A stretch of DNA of 7,226 nucleotides, from assembly GCA_902477365.1 (NCBI GenBank), contig CABSGW010000130.1, positions 1 through 7,226 on the forward strand. The letters are read 5' to 3'. Shown here one piece after another: positions 1 to 6,178 of the stretch. A program made the translations under genes and the position numbers. The DNA is from an uncultured Prevotellaceae bacterium (GTDB lineage: Bacteria > Bacteroidota > Bacteroidia > Bacteroidales > Bacteroidaceae). How positions within the stretch are numbered: position 1 is the stretch's first letter; each line of letters begins with the position of its first letter. The notes below the pieces were generated by a model. It saw only the letters and a program-made list of their open reading frames with translations. It was not told the origin of the DNA and did not search any database.

Positions 1-1
1 G

Positions 2-730
2 TTATCGTTGTTGCCTGAGAAAAAGAACCGTTACCTGTTGCCGATGCTGATACCCGCGGCCTATACGATAGGTTGCCTGTTGGAGGCGTGGGTGCAGTTG
101 TTCCGTCAGTCGCGCGGTTCGGTGCTGGACCGTGTGCTGTTCCGTCTGAATGCCGGTTTGCCGGCTTTGCTGGTGGCTATACTGCCTGCCGGTGTTTATT
201 GGTTCGGTTATCGTGGCGGCTTTTTGTCGCTGTTCGAGGTCGGAGCATGGAGTGTGGCCTTGTGGGCGGTTGCCGCTTGGCTGGTTGCCGCTACCCGGAA
301 GTTACGCGCCGATTGGTTGTTGGGTAGTGTCGTATTGTTGTTTGGGGTGGTTGAAGTCTTCTTTATGCCCCGTGTCGGACAGATGATCGGAAATCCAGCC
401 CATCATGGGTTCGAGGCCTTGTCCGCCAAACCGGAATATGTCCATATACCTTATTATTATAACGAGAAAGAACCGATACGCATTGAAATGGTATATGAGG
501 CTGGTCGCACGATACGGCCGCTGGATGTGGAACGCATGGAGCAGATACGTCCTTTGCTTCCGTTGATTTTGTTGAGCCATCAGCCGGTGGCGGCCGAGTT
601 GCCGTCCGGCGTATTGGAGCAGGTGGACACGCTGGGATTGGGATGTTACGACAACAATCGCCGTGCCGGGCGTTTTCATCGGGATGATTTTGTGTATTAT
701 GCAACACTGTTAACTCCAAAAAAGAAGTGA
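2..730 (+). CDS. ArnT/PMT-like integral membrane glycosyltransferase, C-terminal part (5' truncated by window edge)
   Basis: The reading frame is open from the left edge, so only the C-terminal ~242 residues are present; the TTG at 8 is not a convincing start. The visible part opens with PEKKNRYLLP, a loop motif typical of the C-terminal half of polyprenyl-phosphate-dependent GT-C enzymes (GT39/GT83, ArnT-like). About four hydrophobic segments follow (roughly residues 13-30, 50-67, 74-94 and 103-122 counted from position 8), then a soluble C-terminal domain of about 115 residues, by topology probably periplasmic. Family members move a sugar from a polyprenyl phosphate carrier to lipid A, glycan or protein on the periplasmic face. 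The stop overlaps the start of the next gene, a DPM1-like enzyme that would make such a carrier-linked donor, which supports this role. The catalytic N-terminal loop lies outside the window, so acceptor and sugar cannot be read. Confidence 0.8.
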   Translation, partial: LSLLPEKKNRYLLPMLIPAAYTIGCLLEAWVQLFRQSRGSVLDRVLFRLNAGLPALLVAILPAGVYWFGYRGGFLSLFEVGAWSVALWAVAAWLVAATRKLRADWLLGSVVLLFGVVEVFFMPRVGQMIGNPAHHGFEALSAKPEYVHIPYYYNEKEPIRIEMVYEAGRTIRPLDVERMEQIRPLLPLILLSHQPVAAELPSGVLEQVDTLGLGCYDNNRRAGRFHRDDFVYYATLLTPKKK

Positions 731-1476
731 TGAGTAAGATGAATGCTACGGCCGGTTACGAACTGACCATTGTGATACCGATTTATAATGAAGTGGACAA
801 TTTGTCCATGTTGGAACAGAAAGTGGGTGATTATTTAACCCATGCGGTGCGCAGCGCCTGTGTGTTGCTGGTAGATGACGGTTCTACGGACGGGAGTGCC
901 GAAGCCATTCGGGCGCTTTGTGAACGGCATCCGCATTTTTACTTTTTACGTTTTGCTCGTAACGCGGGACTGAGTGCGGCCATCAAAGCCGGTATTGACG
1001 CTACTGCTTCCCGCTTTGTGGGATACATGGATGCCGATATGCAGACCACTCCGGAAGATTTCAACGAGTTGCTGGCTTATGCCGACGAATATACGCTGGT
1101 GACAGGTATACGCGCCAACCGGAAAGACACGTTCTTCAAACGCCTGCAGTCGAAAATAGCCAATGGCTTTCGGCGGAGTATGACACACGATGGGGCAACC
1201 GATACCGGATGTCCCCTGAAGGTGATGCAGACGGCATATGCGCGCCGCATTCCATTCTTCACAGGGATGCATCGCTTTCTGCCGGCTTTAATGCTGTTGC
1301 AGGAGGGCGGTTGCTACAAAGAGATACCCGTACGCCATTTTCCGCGTACGGCAGGTGTGTCTAAATATCACCTGTGGAACCGACTGGTGTCACCCTTTAT
1401 GGATTGTTTCGCCTATCGGTGGATGAAGAAACGTTATATCAATTACCGTGTGGCCGAGACCGATCTGAATTCTTAA
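730..1476 (+). CDS. GT2 family DPM1-like polyprenyl-phosphate glycosyltransferase
   Basis: Predicted 248-residue cytoplasmic GT-A enzyme that transfers a sugar from a nucleotide donor to a polyprenyl phosphate. Visible GT2 marks are the N-terminal strand TIVIPIYNE (13-21), DDGSTDGS (49-56) for nucleotide binding, and the metal-binding DAD (101-103) within MDADMQTTPED, the DPM1/ArnC pattern. A TGCPLKVM segment and RTAGVSKY follow in the C-terminal third. It ends without the two C-terminal membrane helices of ArnC/GtrB-type enzymes, so it is a short, human-DPM1-like form that presumably docks on the membrane peripherally or through a partner. The ATG at 730 overlaps the preceding TGA by one base (TGATG) and is preferred over the in-frame GTG at 727; the ATG at 739 is a possible alternative. 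The sugar is not readable from these motifs; the epimerase two genes downstream makes a uronic acid plausible. Confidence 0.88.
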   Translation: MSKMNATAGYELTIVIPIYNEVDNLSMLEQKVGDYLTHAVRSACVLLVDDGSTDGSAEAIRALCERHPHFYFLRFARNAGLSAAIKAGIDATASRFVGYMDADMQTTPEDFNELLAYADEYTLVTGIRANRKDTFFKRLQSKIANGFRRSMTHDGATDTGCPLKVMQTAYARRIPFFTGMHRFLPALMLLQEGGCYKEIPVRHFPRTAGVSKYHLWNRLVSPFMDCFAYRWMKKRYINYRVAETDLNS

Positions 1477-1494
1477 CCATCATCTTTGTTCGCA

Positions 1495-2121
1495 ATGTCT
1501 TCGGTCGTGCTCTTTCTGGTAGGTTTCTTGGCACAAGCTTTCTTCTCTGCGCGTATCCTCGTGCAGTGGATTTTGTCGGAAAAGAAGAAACAAGTGGTTT
1601 CGCCTACGCTTTTCTGGGTGTTGAGCGTGTTGGGATCTTACCTGCTGTTCCTTTACGGTTGGCTGCGGGATGATTTTGCCATTATCCTGGGACAAGTGAT
1701 AGCCTACTATATTTATTTGTGGAACTTGAAAGAAAAAGGGTTGTGGACCCGGTTGCCGCTGGTAGTACGCAGTGTGCTGGTGCTAACTCCGTTGGCGGCA
1801 GGAGCTTGGATAGCAGTCGACTTTAACCAGTTTGTGCGTAGTTTCTTTCATAATGAGGCTGTGCCGTTGTGGTTGTTGGTGTTCGGATCGGCCGGACAGG
1901 TTATCTTTACGCTCCGTTTTATTTACCAATGGTACTACTCCTATCGCAGGCATGAATCGTTGTTGCCGATCGGTTTTTGGGTAACCAGTCTGGTGGGGAG
2001 TGCTACGATCATCGCTTATGCGTTGTTCCGGCTCGATCCGGTATTGATTCTTGGACAGTCGGTCGGGTTTGTCGCTTACAGCCGTAATATAATGATAGGA
2101 TTAAAAGAAAAGCAGGTATGA
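1495..2121 (+). CDS. Membrane protein with two tandem LAB_N (lipid A biosynthesis N-terminal) domains
   Basis: Predicted 208-residue polytopic inner-membrane protein. It contains two copies of the LAB_N domain, the short three-helix module named from the N-terminus of some lipid A disaccharide synthases. The copies align without gaps at an offset of 121 residues: Q14/Q135, R20/R141, QW 24-25/145-146, FW 40-41/161-162, GS 47-48/168-169, Y54/Y175, D60/D181, ILGQ 64-67/185-188 and N77/N198. A hydrophobic linker (about 88-105) plus an amphipathic stretch separates them, giving roughly seven membrane segments. As I recall, LAB_N belongs to the same superfamily as SWEET and PQ-loop transporters, whose full-length forms also arise from a duplicated three-helix unit. 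Between a DPM1-like synthase and downstream of an ArnT-like transferase, a role as flippase for, or partner of, the lipid-linked sugar is reasonable but inferred. ATG at 1495 was chosen over an upstream TTG at 1486. Confidence 0.85.
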   Translation: MSSVVLFLVGFLAQAFFSARILVQWILSEKKKQVVSPTLFWVLSVLGSYLLFLYGWLRDDFAIILGQVIAYYIYLWNLKEKGLWTRLPLVVRSVLVLTPLAAGAWIAVDFNQFVRSFFHNEAVPLWLLVFGSAGQVIFTLRFIYQWYYSYRRHESLLPIGFWVTSLVGSATIIAYALFRLDPVLILGQSVGFVAYSRNIMIGLKEKQV

Positions 2122-3137
2122 AAGTATTGGTTACAGGAATGGCCGGGTTTATCGGCTACCATCTTTCGAAGGCTTTAGCCGAACGGGGAGATGAAGTGGT
2201 CGGAATAGATACGGTGAACGACTATTACAATCCGCGCTATAAGTGGGAACGGCTGGCCGGACTGGGCGTTCCCCAATGTGAGGAGTGGAGCGTGGAAGTG
2301 AAGAGTACCTGTTACCCGGCGTTGACGTTTATACGGATGGATATAGCCGACCGTGAGCGTGTGGACCGACTCGTGCGGGAAGGACAGTTTGACGCGGTGG
2401 TGAATCTGGCTGCACAAGCCGGTGTACGCTATTCGTTGGAGAATCCGCATGCTTATGTACAGGCCAATGTGGTGGGATTTGTAAACCTGCTGGAGAGTTG
2501 TCGCCTGGCTCGTGTAAAGCATTTGGTCTATGCCAGTTCGAGTAGTGTCTATGGCACGAACGAGAAAGTGCCTTATGCCGAAACCGACCGCGTGGACGAA
2601 CCGGCCAGTCTGTATGCCGCCACCAAGCGTGCCGATGAGCTGATGGCTCAGGTTTATAGTAAACTGTATAAGTTGCCGGTTACGGGACTGCGCTTTTTCA
2701 CGGTATATGGGCCTTACGGAAGGCCGGATATGGCTCCGTTCCTGTTTATGGACGCGGTGCGAAAAGGACTCCCCATCCGCGTATTCAACCAAGGTAACAT
2801 GTTGCGCGACTTTACCTATATAGATGACATCATACGCGGTGTATTGCTGGTAATAGACCGTGCCCCGGAAGGCGAAGTGCCTTCCCAATTATATAATATA
2901 GGCAATTCGCAACCGGTGAGACTGCTTGACTTCATTGCCACCATAGAGCGTGCGGTGGGACGAAAAGCCATTTGCCGTTTCGAGGCTATGCAGCCCGGCG
3001 ATGTGCCGTGTACGTATGCAGATACAACAAAGTTGGAGCGCGATTTCGGTTTTCGGCCTGACACTTCATTGGCAGACGGAATCGCTCGTTTTCATGTGTG
3101 GTTTATGCAGTCTGTTCCCCGTATCGAGGCGGAATAG
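2118..3137 (+). CDS. UDP-glucuronate 4-epimerase (NAD-dependent, extended SDR)
   Basis: Predicted 339-residue cytoplasmic enzyme interconverting UDP-glucuronate and UDP-galacturonate. The N-terminus has the Rossmann NAD motif TGMAGFIG (G7, G10, G13) followed by the GIDTVNDYYNPRYK segment typical of glucuronate epimerases. NLAAQAGVRYSLENPHAY, YASSSSVYG (138-146) and SLYAATKRADELMA follow, with catalytic Y166 and K170 and the active-site serines around 142. TGLRFFTVYGPYGRPDMA and RDFTYIDDI are also diagnostic of the LpsL/Cap1J-type UDP-glucuronate 4-epimerase and differ from galactose epimerase GalE. A stretch at about residues 50-70 with two cysteines, between the first helix-strand unit and FIRMDIADRE, seems somewhat longer than usual. 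The start ATG overlaps the upstream stop by 4 nt (ATGA), so translation is coupled to the LAB_N gene. It would supply UDP-GalA to the glycosyltransferases in the same operon or to capsule and LPS synthesis elsewhere. Confidence 0.93.
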   Translation: MKVLVTGMAGFIGYHLSKALAERGDEVVGIDTVNDYYNPRYKWERLAGLGVPQCEEWSVEVKSTCYPALTFIRMDIADRERVDRLVREGQFDAVVNLAAQAGVRYSLENPHAYVQANVVGFVNLLESCRLARVKHLVYASSSSVYGTNEKVPYAETDRVDEPASLYAATKRADELMAQVYSKLYKLPVTGLRFFTVYGPYGRPDMAPFLFMDAVRKGLPIRVFNQGNMLRDFTYIDDIIRGVLLVIDRAPEGEVPSQLYNIGNSQPVRLLDFIATIERAVGRKAICRFEAMQPGDVPCTYADTTKLERDFGFRPDTSLADGIARFHVWFMQSVPRIEAE

Positions 3138-3171
3138 GTTGAGTGTGTAATCGTTTTTAAAATCAATTCGG

Positions 3172-3540
3172 ATGAAAGTTGTTTGGTCGCTTTTTGTTTT
3201 GGTGTTTACCATGTGGCTGGTAGCCTGTTCGGGCGAGGACCGTTCGGGGGAACAGCCTTTTCCGCCTACGGTGCGCACCCTGTCGTGCGAGGCTGCCGGT
3301 GACAGTTGTACACTGACCGGAGTTGTTGATGCAGCTCCGAACAGCCGCGTAAAGAAACAAGGTTTTTGGTATGGTAACGATACGCTGAAGGTGGAACTTG
3401 TTTCAGCCGATACGGTACCTTTGTTTCGGGCTGTGGCAGATTCGTTGTTGCCGGGCCGCTATTACGGAGTGGCCTATGCCACCAACGGGATGGGTACTTC
3501 TTACGGAGACACCCTCTATTTTATGATTGCCGGAGAATAG
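3172..3540 (+). CDS. Small lipoprotein with a single fibronectin III-like fold fragment
   Basis: Predicted 122-residue lipoprotein of unknown function. The N-terminus has a basic residue, a hydrophobic stretch and a lipobox LVAC with the lipidated cysteine at C19, followed by SGEDRSGE. An acidic stretch soon after the cysteine resembles the Bacteroidota lipoprotein export signal, so surface exposure is possible. The mature part carries GFWYG and ends in YYGVAYATNGMGTSYGDTLYF, close to the YxxRAYATNxxGTxYGxxxxF signature common in Fn3-like domains of Bacteroidales surface proteins. The protein is about one such domain long. C38 and C46 could form a disulfide. It starts 34 nt after the epimerase with no terminator between, and a strong terminator follows, so it is likely the last gene of the glycan operon. 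Whether it takes part in the glycan pathway is unknown. Confidence 0.78.
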   Translation: MKVVWSLFVLVFTMWLVACSGEDRSGEQPFPPTVRTLSCEAAGDSCTLTGVVDAAPNSRVKKQGFWYGNDTLKVELVSADTVPLFRAVADSLLPGRYYGVAYATNGMGTSYGDTLYFMIAGE

Positions 3541-3571
3541 CGGCTATTTGTCCGCCAAACGCATAATTTTG

Positions 3572-3612
3572 AGCTGAAAAAGGAGTTGGTCGCTTCTTTT
3601 TCAGCTTTTTTT
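3572..3612 (+). terminator. Intrinsic terminator after the glycan operon
   Basis: A 14-bp stem (arms 3572-3585 and 3593-3606, one G-T pair) encloses a 7-nt loop and runs into seven consecutive T. It sits 31 nt after the lipoprotein stop and before the response regulator, so it separates the glycan operon from the signalling locus. The stem is A/T-rich in its middle but long. Confidence 0.88.
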
Positions 3613-3625
3613 CAGAATTAAATGC

Positions 3626-3633
3626 TTACTTTG
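3626..3633 (+). promoter_or_regulatory. Possible -7 element of the two-component system promoter
   Basis: TTACTTTG matches the Bacteroides -7 consensus TAnnTTTG except at the second base. It lies just after the upstream terminator and 28 nt before the preferred start of the response regulator. No clear TTTG -33 box is seen 19-21 nt upstream, where the T-tract of the terminator lies. The assignment rests mainly on position: a transcription start is needed here. Confidence 0.3.
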
Positions 3634-3661
3634 TTTGCTGTAAGTCTCAATGTATAAAGCT

Positions 3662-4339
3662 ATGAAAGTATTGATCGTAGAAGATGACGCCGATTTACGG
3701 GAAATCATAACCCGGTCGTTGGTAAAAGAACGTTATGTGGTAGAGAGTGCGCCCGATTACCGTACAGCCCGCCGCAAAGTATTGGGATACGAATATGATT
3801 GTCTGTTGTTGGACATTATGCTGCCCGACGGTAACGGTTTGGACCTGCTGAGGGAATTGCAAGAAACCGGAAAGAAGCAGAATGTAATCATCCTCTCGGC
3901 CAAAGACTCTATAGAAGACAAAGTGGCCGGATTGGATTTGGGTGCAGACGATTATCTGGCCAAACCATTTCATCTGGCCGAATTACACGCCCGGCTGAAG
4001 AGTGTGTTGCGCCGACAACAGCGGGGAGGGGAGGCCACGATGCGCTGTGGCAATGTGGTGGTGTATCCGGACCGCTTTCGGGTCGAGGTAGATGGAAAGG
4101 CGTTGGAACTGGGACGCAAGGAATACGATATTCTGTTCTATTTCATGAACCGCACCGGACGGTTGGTCGAGAAGTACACGTTGGCCGAGGCCGTGTGGGG
4201 AGACCATATCGATCAGGCTGATAATTTTGACTTTATCTATGCACAGATAAAGAACCTGAGAAAGCGGTTGAAGGAAGCCGGTGCTACACCGGAGATAAAG
4301 ACGGTTTATGGTTTTGGATATAAAATGACGGAAGAATGA
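3662..4339 (+). CDS. OmpR/PhoB-family response regulator
   Basis: Predicted 225-residue DNA-binding response regulator. The receiver domain (1 to about 120) has acidic pocket residues E7-D8-D9, phospho-acceptor D51 in LLLDIMLPDGNG, S79 in IILSAK and K101 in YLAKPF, all the residues needed for phosphorylation. After a short linker (RRQQRGGEA) comes a winged-helix effector domain (about 128-225). Its marks are LGRKEYDILFYFM, AEAVWGDH, the recognition-helix region FIYAQIKNLRKRL and the terminal wing YGFGYKM. The ATG at 3662 gives the usual MKVLIVEDD start; an in-frame ATG at 3650 would add four residues and is less typical. The gene overlaps the kinase start by 4 nt (ATGA), so the two are certainly co-transcribed and translationally coupled. 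Likely targets are nearby: the inverted repeat upstream of the PepSY genes is one candidate, by inference. Confidence 0.95.
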   Translation: MKVLIVEDDADLREIITRSLVKERYVVESAPDYRTARRKVLGYEYDCLLLDIMLPDGNGLDLLRELQETGKKQNVIILSAKDSIEDKVAGLDLGADDYLAKPFHLAELHARLKSVLRRQQRGGEATMRCGNVVVYPDRFRVEVDGKALELGRKEYDILFYFMNRTGRLVEKYTLAEAVWGDHIDQADNFDFIYAQIKNLRKRLKEAGATPEIKTVYGFGYKMTEE

Positions 4340-5616
4340 AGTTGTTACATTGGGTGATGGTACGCACTTCGCTGGTATTGACGGTTGTACTGGCGTTGTG
4401 GGCTGTGTTTTTTTATGTGGCGTTGATTGAAGAAGTGAATGACGAGGTGGACGACTCGCTGGAAGATTATGCTGAACTGATCATGATTAGGGCATTGGCC
4501 GGAGAACAGCTTCCCTCGGCAACCAGCGGTTCGAACAACCAGTACTATCTGCGCGAAGTGACGAAAGCCGATGCGGACAAACAACCGCACATCTTGTATG
4601 AGGATCGCGAAGTCTATATCAAGGAAAAACATGAAACCGAGCCGGCCCGGGTATTGACCACTATTTTCAGGACAGACGACGGCCGCTATATGGAACTGGA
4701 AGTGTCCACTCCAACCATTGAGAAACACGATCTTCGCGAGGCCATCTTCTTTTGGATTGTTTTTCTGTATGTGGTGTTGCTGCTTACGCTTATTTTAATT
4801 AATGTGTTGATATTTCATCGCAATATGCAGCCGCTTTACGTCTTGCTGCGGTGGATGGACCGTTATCGGCTGGGAGCAAAGAATGAGCCTCTGTCCAACC
4901 CGACACGGATCACGGAGTTCCGTAAGCTGAACGAGGCGGCCGAACGCTATACCGAACGGAACGAACAACTCTATGAACAGCAAAAGGAGTTCATAGGCAA
5001 TGCCTCACACGAGATGCAAACCCCCTTGGCTATTTGCCGAAACCGGTTGGAGATGTTGATTGAAGACGAAGGACTGAATGAACAGCAGTTGGGCGAATTG
5101 ATAAAAACCCACCGCACCTTGGAGAATCTGACCCGCTTGAACCGTTCACTCCTGTTGCTGTGTAAGCTGGAAAACCGACAATTCTATGAGAAACAGCCGG
5201 TTGTATTGAATGAGCTGTTACATATTTATCTGGAGGATTATCAGGAAGTTTATGCCTATATGAACGTGCAGGTAAATTGTGAGGAAAAGGGAGACTTCCG
5301 GTGCGACATGAACGAGTCGCTGGCAGCAACGCTATTAACCAATTTGCTGAAAAACGCATTTGTGCATAATACCGAAAACGGACAGATCCGTGTGCACATA
5401 AGCAAGGAAAAATTCAGCATTTGGAATAGCGGAGTTGAAAAACCGATGGATGCGGAGATGATATTTACACGTTTCTATCACTCGCGGACGCACGAGGAAT
5501 CTACCGGATTGGGACTCTCTATTGTGCAGGCTATCTGTAAGTTATATGACCTTTCTGTGGCTTATCACTATCAAGGCGGACTACATGGTTTCGAGATCGG
5601 ATTTATTAAAAAATGA
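4336..5616 (+). CDS. Two-TM sensor histidine kinase
   Basis: Predicted 426-residue inner-membrane kinase and partner of the overlapping response regulator. TM1 spans about residues 12-31 and TM2 about 137-160. They bracket a periplasmic sensor of about 105 residues that I do not recognise as a named family; its start, EEVNDEVDDSLEDYAE, is very acidic. A charged helical linker (about 161-215) replaces a clear HAMP domain. The H-box FIGNASHEMQTPLA gives phospho-acceptor H225. The N-box is NLLKNAFVHN with N340. The G1 box reads IWNSG (N364, G366) instead of the classical DxGxG, F-box residues are IFTRFYH (376-382), and G2 is STGLGLSIV (389-397). This NSG-type ATP lid is, to my knowledge, common among Bacteroidales kinases, so the protein is probably active. 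The signal it senses cannot be read; the two PepSY-like exported proteins downstream are candidates for feedback partners. Confidence 0.94.
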   Translation: MKLLHWVMVRTSLVLTVVLALWAVFFYVALIEEVNDEVDDSLEDYAELIMIRALAGEQLPSATSGSNNQYYLREVTKADADKQPHILYEDREVYIKEKHETEPARVLTTIFRTDDGRYMELEVSTPTIEKHDLREAIFFWIVFLYVVLLLTLILINVLIFHRNMQPLYVLLRWMDRYRLGAKNEPLSNPTRITEFRKLNEAAERYTERNEQLYEQQKEFIGNASHEMQTPLAICRNRLEMLIEDEGLNEQQLGELIKTHRTLENLTRLNRSLLLLCKLENRQFYEKQPVVLNELLHIYLEDYQEVYAYMNVQVNCEEKGDFRCDMNESLAATLLTNLLKNAFVHNTENGQIRVHISKEKFSIWNSGVEKPMDAEMIFTRFYHSRTHEESTGLGLSIVQAICKLYDLSVAYHYQGGLHGFEIGFIKK

Positions 5617-5664
5617 AAAAAGAGCATGGGTGTATCGATATTTCAGATTCTTTTCAGGTTCGGG

Positions 5665-5703
5665 TTATACTTTTGCCATATCAAACAAATGAACAAAGTA
5701 TAA
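5665..5703. promoter_or_regulatory. Inverted repeat overlapping the PepSY promoter (candidate operator)
   Basis: Arms TTATACTTT (5665-5673) and AAAGTATAA (5695-5703) are exact reverse complements separated by 21 nt, so equivalent positions lie 30 bp apart, about three helical turns. Allowing one bulged T adds a G-C pair. The left arm covers the -7 box and the right arm lies in the leader, about 20 nt before the start codon. Binding of a dimer here could block transcription initiation; an mRNA hairpin near the start is the alternative. The regulator is unknown, with the adjacent response regulator the nearest candidate. Confidence 0.4.
5668..5675 (+). promoter_or_regulatory. Bacteroides-type -7 promoter element for the PepSY pair
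   Basis: TACTTTTG matches the Bacteroides sigma-ABfr -7 consensus TAnnTTTG at every defined position. It lies 47 nt before the start codon of the first PepSY gene, in the only sizeable gap between kinase and PepSY genes. The -33 region is poor: the best match is TTTC at 5641-5644, with a 23-nt spacer against the usual 19-21, which fits a regulated promoter that needs an activator. Confidence 0.5.
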
Positions 5704-5722
5704 ACCGATAAAAAAGAAGATT

Positions 5723-6160
5723 ATGAAAAAGTGGATGATTGCCCTTCTATGCGTGTTTGGCATACAGGTAGCCGCAGTGGCCGATACCGACAAACCGATT
5801 TCGGTAAACCAGCTTCCGGCTGCGGCCCAACAGTTGATAACAAAGAATTTCTCCGGAAAGAAAGTGGCTTTGGCCAAGATGGAGACCGGATTCTTCGATC
5901 GCAGTTACGATGTGATTTTTACCAATGGCGACAAGGTGGAGTTCGACAAAGCCGGTAATTGGACAGAAATAACCTGTAAACATTCAGCCGTACCGGCAGC
6001 CTTGGTTCCGGCAGCAATCAGTAAGTATGTACAGGCCCACTATCCCGGGACCAAAATAATTCAAATAGAAAAGGACCGTAAGGAGTACGACGTGGAACTG
6101 TCAAGTGGATTGGAAATCACGTTCAATGCAAAATTCCAGGTAACAGATATCGATAACTAA
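5723..6160 (+). CDS. Secreted PepSY-like domain protein (periplasmic)
   Basis: Predicted 145-residue exported protein. MKKWMIALLCVFGIQVAAVA is a clear signal peptide with likely cleavage after AVA (A20), and there is no lipobox. The mature part consists of two related halves of the PepSY-like (DUF2874) type. Half one (about 30-82) runs LPAAAQQLITKNF, then KVALAKMETG, then YDVIFTNGDKVEFDKAGNWTEI. Half two (about 91-145) runs VPAALVPAAISKYVQAHYPG, then KIIQIEKDRKEYDVELSSG, then an FNAKFQ strand. The alternation of helix and hairpin, with a K-x-E/D-F/I-xxxG/NxW pattern, is typical. PepSY-family domains are thought to bind or inhibit partners in the envelope, but the ligand of the Bacteroidales versions is not known to me. 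An A-rich AAAAAAGAAGATT precedes the ATG. It lies downstream of the kinase and 18 nt upstream of a second PepSY-like gene. Confidence 0.88.
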   Translation: MKKWMIALLCVFGIQVAAVADTDKPISVNQLPAAAQQLITKNFSGKKVALAKMETGFFDRSYDVIFTNGDKVEFDKAGNWTEITCKHSAVPAALVPAAISKYVQAHYPGTKIIQIEKDRKEYDVELSSGLEITFNAKFQVTDIDN

Positions 6161-6178
6161 TCCAAAATACAAAACGCA

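Noticed and set aside
302..719. Two open frames of 118-125 codons on the - strand under the ArnT-like gene
   Set aside because: Antisense to a membrane protein frame, with no family motifs and atypical composition.
1486..1494. TTG as start of the LAB_N gene
   Set aside because: The ATG at 1495 gives the expected N-terminus directly before the first membrane segment, and TTG starts are rare.
2175..2888. Long open frame of 237 codons on the - strand inside the epimerase gene
   Set aside because: It is antisense to a gene with unmistakable epimerase motifs, and its translation is rich in His, Gln and Arg with no recognisable domain. It is a shadow of codon bias.
3650..3661. Upstream in-frame ATG of the response regulator
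   Set aside because: It would add MYKA before the standard MKVLIVEDD start; kept only as an alternative start.
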